DNA from: PALSA-911 sp963743035
GTDB taxonomy: Bacteria > Pseudomonadota > Alphaproteobacteria > Acetobacterales > Acetobacteraceae
Assembly (NCBI GenBank): GCA_963743035.1
Contig: CAVUOB010000018.1
Span: 744,001-808,000, forward strand
Direction of reading: 5' to 3'
DNA length: 64,000 nt
Shown piece by piece: positions 44,080 through 52,375 of the stretch. Made by a program: the position numbers and the translations under genes. Position 1 is the stretch's first letter. Each line of letters opens with the position of its first letter. The notes beneath the pieces are model-generated. The model searched no databases. It was not told where the DNA came from and saw nothing but the letters and a program-made list of their open reading frames with translations.

Positions 44080-44592
44080 ATGCGGGCCGGTTATCGGCGG
44101 GCGATGGACCTGCTGTACCTGCTCTGCGTCGGCCTCGCCGGCACGGCGCTGGTGCTGATCTCCGCCGTGGTGCCGTGGGGCGTGTTCACCCGCTATGTGC
44201 TGAACAGCGCCTCCTCCTGGCCGGAGGCGGCGGCGATCCTGCTGTCGATCGTGCTGACGTTCTTCGGCGCGGCGGCCTCCTATCGCCTTGGGCTGCACAT
44301 GCGGGTCTCTTTCGTGCGTGACCATATGCCGCCGGCGCTGGCCCGTGTCTCGGACCTGCTGGCGGAAGGCCTGATGCTGGTGGTTGGCCTGTTCATGGCG
44401 GTGCACGGCGCCAGCCTGTGCCAGACCACCTGGAACCAGTCGATCGCGGAGTTTCCGGCGCTGTCGGTGGGCGTGACCTATCTGCCGATCCCGCTCGGCG
44501 GCATCTGCCTGATCCTGTTCGTGATCGAGCATGTGCTGATCGGCCGTCCGGTGGACACGCTCGGCGATGCGCACGCCATCCAAATCGACTAG
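44080..44592 (+). CDS. TRAP transporter small permease (DctQ)
   Basis: The 170-residue membrane protein has four hydrophobic helices (about 10-32, 50-70, 95-115, 130-155). The conserved segment WGVFTRYVLNSASSWPEAAA is the DctQ hallmark. It forms the transport membrane unit with DctM. The ATG at 44080 lies 41 nt after the dctP stop; an alternative start at 44104 (MDLLYLL) cannot be excluded. It is followed by dctM with a 17-nt gap. Confidence 0.92.
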   Translation: MRAGYRRAMDLLYLLCVGLAGTALVLISAVVPWGVFTRYVLNSASSWPEAAAILLSIVLTFFGAAASYRLGLHMRVSFVRDHMPPALARVSDLLAEGLMLVVGLFMAVHGASLCQTTWNQSIAEFPALSVGVTYLPIPLGGICLILFVIEHVLIGRPVDTLGDAHAIQID

Positions 44593-44609
44593 CCGGGAAA
44601 GCTTAGCCC

Positions 44610-45896
44610 ATGGACGTCGCGATCGTTATCGGCACGCTGTTCTTCTGCATCGCCATTGGCGTGCCGATCGCCTATGCGCTCGGTCTGTCGGCCCTGGCCG
44701 CGGCGTGGTGGATCGACATCCCGCCGGAAGCGGTGATGCTGCAGGTCTCCAGCGGCGTCAGCAAGTTCGCCATGCTGACGATTCCCTTCTTCGTGCTGGC
44801 CGGCGCCCTGATGGCGGAAGGCGGCATCGCGCGGCGGCTGGTCGGCTTTGCCAATGTTCTGGTCGGCTTTCTGCGCGTGCGCGGCGGGCTGTCGGTGGTG
44901 AACATCGTCGCCACCACCTTCATGTCCGGCATTTCCGGCTCCGCGGTGGCGGATATCTCCGCGATCGGATCGGTGATGATCCCGCAGATGGAGAAGGTGG
45001 GATATCCCCGTGTGTTCTCCACCAATGTCACGATCAGCGCCTCCGTGCAGGCGCTGCTGATCCCGCCCAGCCACAACGCGGTGATCTATTCCCTGGCCAC
45101 GGGCGGCACGATTTCGATCATCAGCCTGTTCCTGGCCGGCGTGGTACCGGGGCTGCTGCTTGGTTTCTCCCTGATCGTGCTGTGCCTGGTGCTGGCCTAT
45201 CGCAACAACTACCCGAAAGGCGAGCCGGTGCCGCTGCGCGACGCGGCCCGCCTGGCGGTGGATGCGTTCTGGGGGCTGATCACGCTGGTCATCATCCTCG
45301 GCGGCATCCTCGGCGGCGTGTTCACCGCGGTGGAGGCCGGCGCGGTCGCCTGTGTCTGGGCGTTCTTCGTTACCATGTTCATCTATCGCGAATATCGCTG
45401 GCGCGAACTGCCAGGGCTGGTGCATCGCGTGTTGCGCACGGTGGCGATGGTCATGACGCTGATCGCGTTCGCTTCCTCCGTCGGCTACATGATGGCGCTG
45501 ATGCAGGTGCCAGCGAAGATCACGTCGTTCTTCCTGACGTTCTCGCACGACAAGAACGTCATCCTGCTGATGATCAACGTGATGCTGCTGGTGCTCGGCT
45601 GCCTGGTGGACATGGCGCCGGCGATCCTGATCGTCACGCCGATCCTGCTGCCGGTGATGATCAATTTCGGCGTCGATCCCGTGCATTTCGGCATGATCAT
45701 GCTGATGAATCTCGGCATCGGCCTGTGCCATCCGCCGGTGGGCGCGATCCTGTTCGTCGGCTGCGCGGTCGGCAAGGTGTCGCTGGAGCAGGTGATGCGC
45801 GAGATCTGGCCATTCTACCTGGTCATGTTCGGGGTGCTGATGCTGGTCACCTATGTCCCGGCGATCTCGCTCTGGCTGGTGCATCTGTACGGCTGA
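44610..45896 (+). CDS. TRAP transporter large permease (DctM)
   Basis: The 428-residue polytopic protein has about 12 helices and typical DctM segments: IPFFVLAGALMAEGGIARRLV, SGISGSAVADISAIGSVMIP, LIPPSHNAVIYSLATGG, GGVFTAVEAGAVAC and LMLMNLGIGLCHPPVGAILFVG (in part). It is the sodium-coupled transport subunit. Together with the binding protein and DctQ it imports a carboxylate whose identity is unknown. It ends the operon and is convergent with the LprI-like gene. Confidence 0.94.
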   Translation: MDVAIVIGTLFFCIAIGVPIAYALGLSALAAAWWIDIPPEAVMLQVSSGVSKFAMLTIPFFVLAGALMAEGGIARRLVGFANVLVGFLRVRGGLSVVNIVATTFMSGISGSAVADISAIGSVMIPQMEKVGYPRVFSTNVTISASVQALLIPPSHNAVIYSLATGGTISIISLFLAGVVPGLLLGFSLIVLCLVLAYRNNYPKGEPVPLRDAARLAVDAFWGLITLVIILGGILGGVFTAVEAGAVACVWAFFVTMFIYREYRWRELPGLVHRVLRTVAMVMTLIAFASSVGYMMALMQVPAKITSFFLTFSHDKNVILLMINVMLLVLGCLVDMAPAILIVTPILLPVMINFGVDPVHFGMIMLMNLGIGLCHPPVGAILFVGCAVGKVSLEQVMREIWPFYLVMFGVLMLVTYVPAISLWLVHLYG

Positions 45897-45921
45897 CGCG
45901 ACCCGGCTCCGGCTGGATGTT

Positions 45922-46317
45922 TCAGTCGAACTTCATGGCCTTTTCGAGCTCGATTGCCCGGTCCTGCGTCATCGCGCGCAGGCATTCCGCCGTCTGGACC
46001 TGCCGGATGCTGCCGTTCGCGCTGCCATAGAACCGGCAGTTGGCATCACGGTACTGCAGCCAGAGCCGCTGTGCCGCGCGGAGGGGATCGGCCTGCCCGG
46101 CATCGATGCGCTTCTGCAGGGCCTTGTAGGCGTCGTTCAGCCGCTGATCCCAGACCTTCGTCCGAGCGTTCACGCAGGCCACGATATCCAGCGTGGACGG
46201 CTTGTCTCCGCAGGGCGCGAAATCCGGCCCGAACATTTCCGCCGGGGCCGGCCGCGCCGCCAGAAGAACGAGCGCGGGAGCGGCGAACAAGAAGACGCGT
46301 CTCAAGGGGACCTCCAT
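45922..46317 (-). CDS. LprI/DUF1311 family exported protein
   Basis: The 131-residue protein has an N-terminal signal (VFLFAAPALVLLAARPAPAE) and then a Cys-containing helical domain: CGDKPSTLDIVACVNARTK, LNDAYKALQKRI, AAQRLWLQYRDANCRFYG, and AECLRAMTQDRAIELE. This matches the LprI lysozyme-inhibitor-like family. The ATG at 46317 is given as start. A GGAGG site overlapping it would better fit a TTG at 46305, which would trim four residues. Confidence 0.85.
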   Translation of the reverse strand: MEVPLRRVFLFAAPALVLLAARPAPAEMFGPDFAPCGDKPSTLDIVACVNARTKVWDQRLNDAYKALQKRIDAGQADPLRAAQRLWLQYRDANCRFYGSANGSIRQVQTAECLRAMTQDRAIELEKAMKFD

Positions 46318-46340
46318 TGAACCGATCGGGCCGGCTTGCA

Positions 46341-46946
46341 TTACCGGGCCTGCAGTATGGCTTCCTCCACGTCGCGCAGGCGGTCCTTGCCGAAATAGAT
46401 CTCCTCGCCGACGAAGAATGTGGGTGAGCCGAAGCAGCCGCGATCGACCGAGCGCTGCGTGTTTGCCAGCAATTCGTCCTTCACCGGCTGGGTCTGCATC
46501 AACTGGAAGATATGCTCGGCATCGAGGCCGGCTTCCTCCATCGCCGCGCGCAGGATCTGCGGGTCGTCCAGTTTCTTCGGCTCCCCCCACATGTGGTGGA
46601 ACATCGCGTCCACATAGGCATCGAATGCGCCGATCCGCTGCGCCGCCACCGCGCCGCGCATCAGCATCAGCGTGTTCACCGGAAAGAACGGGTTCGGGCG
46701 AAACCGGGTGATCGCGTGACGGCGGATGAATTTTTCGGTCTCCAGCCGCTGGTATTCCGGCTTGTTACGAATGCCGGCGAGGCTTTCCGCCGGGGAGCGG
46801 TTGTTCGTCAGCTTGAACACGCCGCCGAGCAGGATCGGCACATACTCAAACGTCGCCCCGGTCCGCGCCTCGATGCCGGGGATGACCAGGTGGCTCAAAT
46901 AGGCGTTCGGGCTGCCGAAGTCGAAGTGGAATTCTATCCTGTCCAT
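46341..46946 (-). CDS. 2-hydroxychromene-2-carboxylate isomerase-like (DsbA-fold) protein
   Basis: The 201-residue protein begins MDRIEFHFDFGSPNAYLSHL, with the glutathione-binding Ser at about 12 that marks the HCCA isomerase/GST-kappa group, and contains ILLGGVFKLTNNRSP and CFGSPTFFVGEEIYFGKDRL. In naphthalene-type pathways this enzyme isomerises 2-hydroxychromene-2-carboxylate; many members act on other aromatics. It follows an SDR gene by 3 nt on the same strand, suggesting a joint catabolic role. Confidence 0.88.
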   Translation of the reverse strand: MDRIEFHFDFGSPNAYLSHLVIPGIEARTGATFEYVPILLGGVFKLTNNRSPAESLAGIRNKPEYQRLETEKFIRRHAITRFRPNPFFPVNTLMLMRGAVAAQRIGAFDAYVDAMFHHMWGEPKKLDDPQILRAAMEEAGLDAEHIFQLMQTQPVKDELLANTQRSVDRGCFGSPTFFVGEEIYFGKDRLRDVEEAILQAR

Positions 46947-46949
46947 GGT

Positions 46950-47693
46950 TCACCATTTCTCGCCGAAGGGGCGTATTTCCATCTCGAAGGTCCAGGCATC
47001 GCGTGGCTGGCGGTAGAGCTGCCAATAGGTTTCGGCCACCGCGTCCGGGCGCATGAGGCGGTTGGGGTCGAGGTTCTTCAGCGCCTCCTCGCCCTCCCGT
47101 TCCCGGATCCGTCCGCGCACCCATTCGGTGTCCACGCCGGAATCGATCACCAGATGCGCGACATGGATGTTCTGCGGGCCGAGTTCGCGCGCGGCACTTT
47201 GCGCCAGCGCCCGCAGGCCGAACTTGGCGGCGGCGAAGGCGGCAAAGCCGGCCCCGCCGCGCAGGCTGGCGGTGGCGCCGGTGAAGAAGATCGCGCCGCG
47301 CCCGTGCGGCAGCATCAGCCGTGCCGCTTCCCGCCCGGCGAGGAAGCCGGAATAGCAGGCCATTTCCCAGACTTTCCGGAACACCCGCTCGGTCGTGTCC
47401 ACCAGCGGAAAGTTCACGTTCGCGCCGATATTGAAGATGCAGATTTCCAGTGGGGCATGGTTGTCCGCATCCTGCAGGAAGGCCGCGACCTCTGCCTCCT
47501 TGCGCGCATCCAGCGACCGGCCGGTGATCTCTCCGCCATCGGCTTCGATCTGCTGCACCAGCGGGGCCAGCTTGTCGCCGTTGCGCCTGCCGGCGAATAT
47601 CGCAAAGCCCTCGCTGGCGAATTTCCGGGCGATGGCGCTGCCGATGAAGTCGCCGGCGCCGATCACCGCGACCGTGGCGTTCCTGCGTTCCAT
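46950..47693 (-). CDS. SDR-family oxidoreductase, Tyr-to-Phe (SDR_c10-like)
   Basis: The 247-residue Rossmann protein has a modified nucleotide motif (VIGAGDFIGSAIARKF) and the catalytic Ser region FTGATASLRGG. The expected YxxxK reads FAAAK: Lys is kept but Tyr is Phe. I recall an SDR subgroup (SDR_c10) defined by just this change. A second copy with the same substitution lies divergently at 47777. It is co-directional with the HCCA-isomerase-like gene. Its substrate is unknown; it may use a different acid, or bind rather than reduce. Confidence 0.88.
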   Translation of the reverse strand: MERRNATVAVIGAGDFIGSAIARKFASEGFAIFAGRRNGDKLAPLVQQIEADGGEITGRSLDARKEAEVAAFLQDADNHAPLEICIFNIGANVNFPLVDTTERVFRKVWEMACYSGFLAGREAARLMLPHGRGAIFFTGATASLRGGAGFAAFAAAKFGLRALAQSAARELGPQNIHVAHLVIDSGVDTEWVRGRIREREGEEALKNLDPNRLMRPDAVAETYWQLYRQPRDAWTFEMEIRPFGEKW

Positions 47694-47729
47694 TCGCTTC
47701 CCCCCATTGACGGCCGCTGCGCCGGTTCT

Positions 47730-47750
47730 TAACTAGCATAATAATAGTTA
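47730..47750. promoter_or_regulatory. Inverted repeat between divergent SDR genes
   Basis: TAACTA and TAGTTA form a 6-bp inverted repeat spaced by 9 AT-rich bases in the 83-bp gap between the divergent SDR genes. It is AT-rich against a GC-rich background and may be a regulator operator or overlap both promoters. Confidence 0.5.
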
Positions 47751-47776
47751 TATCGTCCACGCCAGCGGGAAACAAG

Positions 47777-48520
47777 ATGACGACATATCCGACTGCCATC
47801 GTCGCCGGGGTCGGCGCCGAGAACGGGCTGGGCGCCGCCCTGTGCCGCCGCTTTGCCGCCGGCGGCCACCATGTGCTGGTGGCCGGTCGCACCCGCGGCA
47901 AACTGGAGCAGGTTGCCCGGACCATCGAGGCGGCCGGCGGCAGTGCCGAGCCGTTCCCGACCGACATCACCCGGGAAGAAGATGTCGTCCGCCTGCTGGA
48001 CCGCGGCATGGCGCCGGGCGTCGGCCGCGATCCGGCCGACCTGGTCGTCTACAACGCCGGCAACAACCGGCGGACCGATTTCCTCGAGGTCTCTGCGGAG
48101 ATGTTCGAGGATTTCTGGCGGGTTGCCTGTTTCGGCGGCTTCCTGGTGGGGCGGGAAGCGGCGCGGCGGCTGGTGCCGGCGGGGCGAGGCAGCATCCTGT
48201 TCACCGGCGCCTCCGCCAGCCTGCGCGGCAAGCCCGGCTATGCGCATTTCGCCGCCGCCAAGGCGGGGCTGCGCATGGTCGCGCAGAGCATGGCGCGGGA
48301 ATACGGGCCGCGCGGGATCCACGTGGCGCATGTGGTGGTCGATGGCGGGATCGACGGGGAGCGGCTGCGCACCGCGCGCCCGCAGGTTCTGCAGGAACGC
48401 GGCGAGGACGGCTTGCTGAACATCGATGCCATCGCCGAGACCTATTGGCAGCTCTACCGCCAGCCGCGCTCGGCCTGGACACAGGAACTGGACCTGCGTC
48501 CCTACAAGGAAGGTTTTTGA
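47777..48520 (+). CDS. SDR-family oxidoreductase, Tyr-to-Phe paralogue
   Basis: The 247-residue protein has the same layout as its divergent neighbour at 46950: a nucleotide motif VAGVGAENGLGAALCRRF, Ser region FTGASASLRGKPGYAHFAAAK and a C-terminal ETYWQLYRQPRSAWTQELDLRP. Here too the catalytic Tyr is replaced by Phe while Lys is kept. The C-terminal ETYWQLYRQPR block is shared by both, so the genes look like duplicates that diverged. A MaoC-type gene follows 68 nt downstream, consistent with acyl-CoA or steroid-like catabolism. Confidence 0.88.
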   Translation: MTTYPTAIVAGVGAENGLGAALCRRFAAGGHHVLVAGRTRGKLEQVARTIEAAGGSAEPFPTDITREEDVVRLLDRGMAPGVGRDPADLVVYNAGNNRRTDFLEVSAEMFEDFWRVACFGGFLVGREAARRLVPAGRGSILFTGASASLRGKPGYAHFAAAKAGLRMVAQSMAREYGPRGIHVAHVVVDGGIDGERLRTARPQVLQERGEDGLLNIDAIAETYWQLYRQPRSAWTQELDLRPYKEGF

Positions 48521-48588
48521 CCGCCGGCGCTTCCGGCGGTTGCGGCGCCCGTGGCATTGTGCGGTCGGCGATATCAGGAAGGACGTCC

Positions 48589-49068
48589 ATGGCTGAAGCA
48601 GACAAGACCCGCGAAGCGGTCCGGCTCTATCTGGAAGACCTCGTGGTCGGGCAACGCTACACCACCGGAACCAAGCGCGTGAACGAGGCCGAGATCAAGG
48701 CCTTCGCCAGCGAATACGATCCGCAGCCGTTTCATCTGGACGACGATGCGGCGAAGGCCACACTGTTCGGCGGGTTGGCGGCGAGCGGCTGGCACACCGC
48801 GGCAATGACCATGCGGCTGCTGGTGGATGGCGGGCCGCCCTTTGCCGGCGGCATCATCGGCGGCGGCGGCGAGTTGTCCTGGCCGAAGCCGACGCGGCCG
48901 GGCGATGTCCTGCACGTGGTGTCCGAGGTGCTGGAAGTGACCCCCTCGCGCTCGCGCCCGGAGCGCGGGTCGGTGACCGTTAGGAACGAAACCCGCAACC
49001 AGAATGGCGAGATCGTGCAGAGTTTCGTCGTCAAGATCATCGTGCCGCGCCGGACGCCCGGGGCGTAG
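48589..49068 (+). CDS. MaoC-family (hot-dog) dehydratase
   Basis: The 159-residue protein has a hot-dog fold with LVVGQRYTTGTKRVNEAEI, FASEYDPQPFHLDDDAAK (hydratase-2 motif with catalytic Asp and His) and FGGLAASGWHTAAMTMRLL, followed by LSWPKPTRPGD. MaoC-like enzymes hydrate enoyl-CoA, or dehydrate hydroxyacyl-CoA. The ATG at 48589 follows an AGGAAGG site. It lies just downstream of the SDR gene at 47777 and is convergent with the soxA-like gene. Confidence 0.92.
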   Translation: MAEADKTREAVRLYLEDLVVGQRYTTGTKRVNEAEIKAFASEYDPQPFHLDDDAAKATLFGGLAASGWHTAAMTMRLLVDGGPPFAGGIIGGGGELSWPKPTRPGDVLHVVSEVLEVTPSRSRPERGSVTVRNETRNQNGEIVQSFVVKIIVPRRTPGA

Positions 49069-49087
49069 CTGCACCCGCGGCCCAGGA

Positions 49088-49852
49088 TCAGGGTCGCACC
49101 GCGGGCACGTCCATCTTCATGCCGCCGGCGCGGGCGGCCAGGAACAGTTCCAGGTCCACCAGATCCGGGTCGTCGGCGGCGAAGGGTTCGGCGCGCACGC
49201 CGGTGGTGCAGTTGTGCAGCCGCCGGTACAGCGATCCCATCGACTGCCATTCCAGCCGGTAAATTGGATAGCCGGTGGGATGGCCCTGCGGAATGAGGCT
49301 GCCGGCAAGCCGCTGGCCAGCCAGTTGGTCGTGGCACTGGGCGCAGGAGAGATTGAGCTGGCCCTGGCGCAGGCTGAACAACGCGCGCCCGCGCTCATAG
49401 AACGGCCGGGCCGGGCCGTCTTTTTGCACGGTGATCGGCATGCCGCGCGATTGCAGGCCGACAAAGGCGGTGATGCCCAGCAAGGCATCGCTTTCCGCCG
49501 GCCAGGGTGGGACGCCCTGGCGCTCGGTGCGGCATTGGTTCACCCGCTGTTCCAGCGTCAGCGGACGGCCGAGCTTGGCGTCGAAGGCGGGGTAGCGGGC
49601 GGCGACGCCGCGCATGGAGGCGGCGGCCTCCCCATGGCAGTCGGCGCAGCTTCGGTCGGCGCTGCCGGCCCGTTCCCGCCACAGCATCTCGCCCTGCTGG
49701 ACCCAGAGGAAACCCGGATTGGCGGAGTTGTCATCCTGCATGGCGCGCGTCGCCGGCGCGGCATCGTCATAGCCGGAGCGGCGCTCGTCGGCAGAAGCGG
49801 CCGGCGGGTTCGCCAGGGCCAGGGCGAGGGCGGCAGCGGGAAGGGCTTTCAT
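49088..49852 (-). CDS. soxA: SoxA-like diheme cytochrome c
   Basis: The 254-residue exported protein has a signal (MKALPAAALALALANPPAAS) and two CxxCH haem sites (CADCH, CAQCH). The conserved Cys in RRLHNCTTGVRAEPF corresponds to the catalytic Cys that ligates haem and carries the persulfide in SoxA. In thiosulfate oxidation, SoxAX couples the substrate to SoxY. Here it is the last gene of an eight-gene operon with no soxB or soxCD nearby, so the true substrate may differ. Confidence 0.9.
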   Translation of the reverse strand: MKALPAAALALALANPPAASADERRSGYDDAAPATRAMQDDNSANPGFLWVQQGEMLWRERAGSADRSCADCHGEAAASMRGVAARYPAFDAKLGRPLTLEQRVNQCRTERQGVPPWPAESDALLGITAFVGLQSRGMPITVQKDGPARPFYERGRALFSLRQGQLNLSCAQCHDQLAGQRLAGSLIPQGHPTGYPIYRLEWQSMGSLYRRLHNCTTGVRAEPFAADDPDLVDLELFLAARAGGMKMDVPAVRP

Positions 49853-49871
49853 TCGGGCAGCATGGCCAGGT

Positions 49872-50192
49872 TCATTCGACCGTGATGGCAATCGTCTCCG
49901 TCTGCACAATGCCGAGATCGTCGGTCCAGGTCATGACCAGATTACCGCTCTCCTGCACCGTGGCGGAGAACGCCAGGAACGGATTGGCGGCGATGGCCGG
50001 GAACAGCTCGGCGCTGAACACCGGCACATCGGCATAGGTGCAGACGAAACTATGGATGATCTCGCGCGGGATGATCCTGCCCATGTCGTCGCGCCGCTGG
50101 CCGCTCTCCATGGGGTGGGAGATCAGCACCTTGATGTCGATGATCTCGCCCTTATGGGCGTGGCGGGGAACATTGATCAGCGGGCGGGCCAT
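49872..50192 (-). CDS. soxZ: Thiosulfate-oxidation carrier-complex protein SoxZ
   Basis: The 106-residue protein is a small beta-sandwich with RPLINVPRHAHKGEIIDIK, ISHPMESGQRRDDMGR, REIIHSFVCTYADVPVF, and TWTDDLGIVQTET, matching SoxZ closely. SoxZ forms the YZ carrier complex that holds sulfur intermediates on SoxY. It follows the soxY-like gene by 4 nt, and the soxA-like gene starts 19 nt further on. Confidence 0.94.
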   Translation of the reverse strand: MARPLINVPRHAHKGEIIDIKVLISHPMESGQRRDDMGRIIPREIIHSFVCTYADVPVFSAELFPAIAANPFLAFSATVQESGNLVMTWTDDLGIVQTETIAITVE

Positions 50193-50196
50193 GCGG

Positions 50197-50653
50197 TCAG
50201 TCCAGGCAGGCTGCGAGGGTGACGAGCAGTTCGACGCTGTCGGACCAGCAACTGCCGTCCGCCAGCATCGCGATGGCGATCACGGTCTGCGACGTCGCCA
50301 GCCGGATGCGGGTCTGCACCCGGGGACGGCCGGCGGCGGGGCCGAAATGGAAATGCGCGACATTGGGCAGCGGATTCCCCTCGGCGAACACGTGCAGGCT
50401 GTCGACCCGTTCGCTGGCGGGGTAGTCGCCGTCCACGCCGACGGTCATCGGCACGGTGTTGCCGTTCTCCACCAGCAGCGGCAGATCCAGCTTGACGCGG
50501 CCGGGCCGGGGCCTGGCTTCGCCGATTACGGCGCGGATCGCCGCTTCCGCCTGCGCGGGTGTCGCCAGTGCAGGCGGTGGAGGCCGTCGGCAGCAGCGCC
50601 ACGCCGCCGCCGGCGGCCAGCACCAGGAAGCGGCGGCGCGGGATCGCGATCAT
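50197..50653 (-). pseudogene. soxY: SoxY-related carrier protein ending AACLD, frameshifted near signal peptide
   Basis: A signal-like N-terminus (MIAIPRRRFLVLAAGGGVAL) is read from ATG 50653 (overlapping the soxX stop). The mature SoxY domain (RVKLDLPLLVENGNTVPMT, FGPAAGRPRVQTRIRLA) lies in another frame, beginning ALATPAQAEAAIRAV. Dropping one base near 50570-50573 joins them into a 151-residue protein. The C-terminus reads VTLAACLD, whereas true SoxY ends GGCGG with the Cys that carries sulfur. This resembles the SoxY-related AACIE-arm group, so the Cys is kept but the arm differs. A consensus error is plausible. Confidence 0.82.
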
Positions 50654-51147
50654 GGCGCGTGCAGCGTGGTCAGGAAGGCGACCACGTCCTCAATCTGCCC
50701 GGCGTCGAGCACCGGCTTTCCCTGCCATGGCCTGGCGACGCGGTGGCGGCCTTCGACGACGTAATAGGACGGCATGACCGTATCGGGATTGAGCCGGGAC
50801 GGATCGACCAGCCGCAGCCGGATCTGTCCCGCGCTCAACCGGTCGGCGACGCCGCCCAGGTTCGGGCCGATATTGCCCTGCAGCTTCTCTTCCGGAAACG
50901 GCCCGCCATGGCAGAGCTGGCACACGCCCACCTGCCGGTCCAGCACCACGGCGCGGCCTCTGGCGGGATCGCCGGGGCTGGCGGTCAGCGGGGCGGGGAT
51001 CGCGTCGCCGTCGATGCGGTAAGGCACCGGCGGCGGTGCTGCGAGGGAGGTTTGGACGGGGGATGCCAGCTGCATGGCGCACGCGATACCGAGCGCGGCC
51101 CTAGCCGAAGATCTGGGTGGTGGCCGTCTTGAACCAGGAATTGGCAT
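50650..51147 (-). CDS. soxX: SoxX-like monohaem cytochrome c
   Basis: The protein has a single CxxCH (CQLCHGGPF) followed by GNIGPNLGGVADRLSAGQIRLRLVDPSRLNPDTVMPSYY, the SoxX pattern (haem, then distal Met). The start at 51147 (MPIPGSRRPPPRSS then a hydrophobic stretch) gives a plausible signal peptide of a 165-residue precursor; ATG 51075 would remove that signal. The gene overlaps the flavoprotein gene upstream by 47 nt at this start, and the soxY-like ATG overlaps its stop. With the SoxA-like protein it should form the AX cytochrome. Confidence 0.88.
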   Translation of the reverse strand: MPIPGSRRPPPRSSARAALGIACAMQLASPVQTSLAAPPPVPYRIDGDAIPAPLTASPGDPARGRAVVLDRQVGVCQLCHGGPFPEEKLQGNIGPNLGGVADRLSAGQIRLRLVDPSRLNPDTVMPSYYVVEGRHRVARPWQGKPVLDAGQIEDVVAFLTTLHAP

Positions 51148-52375
51148 AATCGGCTTCCAGCTTCCGGGTTTCGGGTGGCGCGTCCAGCGGACTGGTGCCG
51201 CCGGCACCCTCGATTTCGGTCAGCACGCCATTCATCGGCCGATAGACGCCGGCGATCGAGATGCCATAGCCCGGCTGCACCAGGCTGTAGCAGGTATTGA
51301 TCAGCCGCGGCTCGCCCGGCACGCCGCCGTTCAGCAGCGTGGTGATCGCGGCCGCGCAGATCTTGGCCTGGGCATTGGCGGCGAAGGCGGATTTCGGCAT
51401 GGCGCCGGCGATGGCGGCATCGCCGATGACATGGATGCCCGGCTGCAGCTTCGATTCGAAGGTCACGGGGTCGATCGGACACCAGCCGGTGCGGTCAGCG
51501 ACGCCGGCGAGCGTTGCGATGCGCCCGGCCTGCTGCGGCGGTATGACATTGGCGACGGCGGCAGCATGGGTGGCGAAATCAGTCTCCAGCGTGTTGGTCG
51601 CGGGATCGACGCGGGTGACCTTGCCGCCCTCCGACAGCGGTACCCATTCCAGCAGCCCGGGATACAGCGCCGCCCAGGCCGCCATGAACAGTTTCTGCTT
51701 GGAAAAGACGTCCTTGGCGTCGAGCAGCATCAGCTTCGATTTCGGTTTGCGGGTCTTCAGGTACCAGGCGATCAGGCTGGCGCGCTCATACGGGCCGGGA
51801 GGGCAGCGAAACGGATTGGCCGGGGCGGAGATGACCACCAGGCCGCCATCCGGCATGGCTTCCAGCTGGCGGCGCAGCAGCAATGTCTGCTCGCCGGCTT
51901 CCCAGGCATGCGGCATCCGCGCGGCGGCGGCTTCGTCGTAGCCGGGCAGCGCGCCCCAGCTTATGTCGATGCCCGGTGATACCACCAGCCGGTCATAGGC
52001 GAGGCTGCTGCCATCGTTCAGGGTAACCTTGCGCGCGGCCGGATCGACACTCGTGGCGGTCTGGTGGACCATTTTCACCCCGGTACCGGCGATGCCCTGG
52101 TAGCCGAAGCGCTGGGCGTCCATGTCGCGCAGGCCGGCGATCACCTCGTTGCTGAACGGGCAGGCGGTGAAGACCGGATTGGTTTCCACCAGCGTGACGT
52201 CGATGCGCGGGTCCTGGCGGAGGCAGCGGGCGGCGGTGGCGCCGCCGAAACCGCCGCCGATGACGACGACGCGGCCCGTGGTCTGGCGCGTGGTTTGGGC
52301 AACACCGGCGCGTGGAATGAAGGGCAGCGCCAGGGCGGTTGCCAGGATGGTCCTGCGGCCGGTGCGCGCGCTCAT
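51101..52375 (-). CDS. Flavocytochrome c/sulfide dehydrogenase-type flavoprotein
   Basis: The 424-residue exported flavoprotein has a twin-arginine-like N-terminus (MSARTGRRTILATALALPF), FAD motif VVVIGGGFGGATAARCL, NPVFTACPFSNEVIAG with a conserved Cys, and a C-terminal FCSD-type domain (SFYS-like CYSLVQPGYGISIAGVY). It matches the FccB/SoxF flavoprotein of sulfide or flavocytochrome c dehydrogenases, which use a cytochrome c partner. The ATG at 52375 overlaps the stop of the cytochrome c gene (ATGA). Confidence 0.92.
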   Translation of the reverse strand: MSARTGRRTILATALALPFIPRAGVAQTTRQTTGRVVVIGGGFGGATAARCLRQDPRIDVTLVETNPVFTACPFSNEVIAGLRDMDAQRFGYQGIAGTGVKMVHQTATSVDPAARKVTLNDGSSLAYDRLVVSPGIDISWGALPGYDEAAAARMPHAWEAGEQTLLLRRQLEAMPDGGLVVISAPANPFRCPPGPYERASLIAWYLKTRKPKSKLMLLDAKDVFSKQKLFMAAWAALYPGLLEWVPLSEGGKVTRVDPATNTLETDFATHAAAVANVIPPQQAGRIATLAGVADRTGWCPIDPVTFESKLQPGIHVIGDAAIAGAMPKSAFAANAQAKICAAAITTLLNGGVPGEPRLINTCYSLVQPGYGISIAGVYRPMNGVLTEIEGAGGTSPLDAPPETRKLEADYANSWFKTATTQIFG

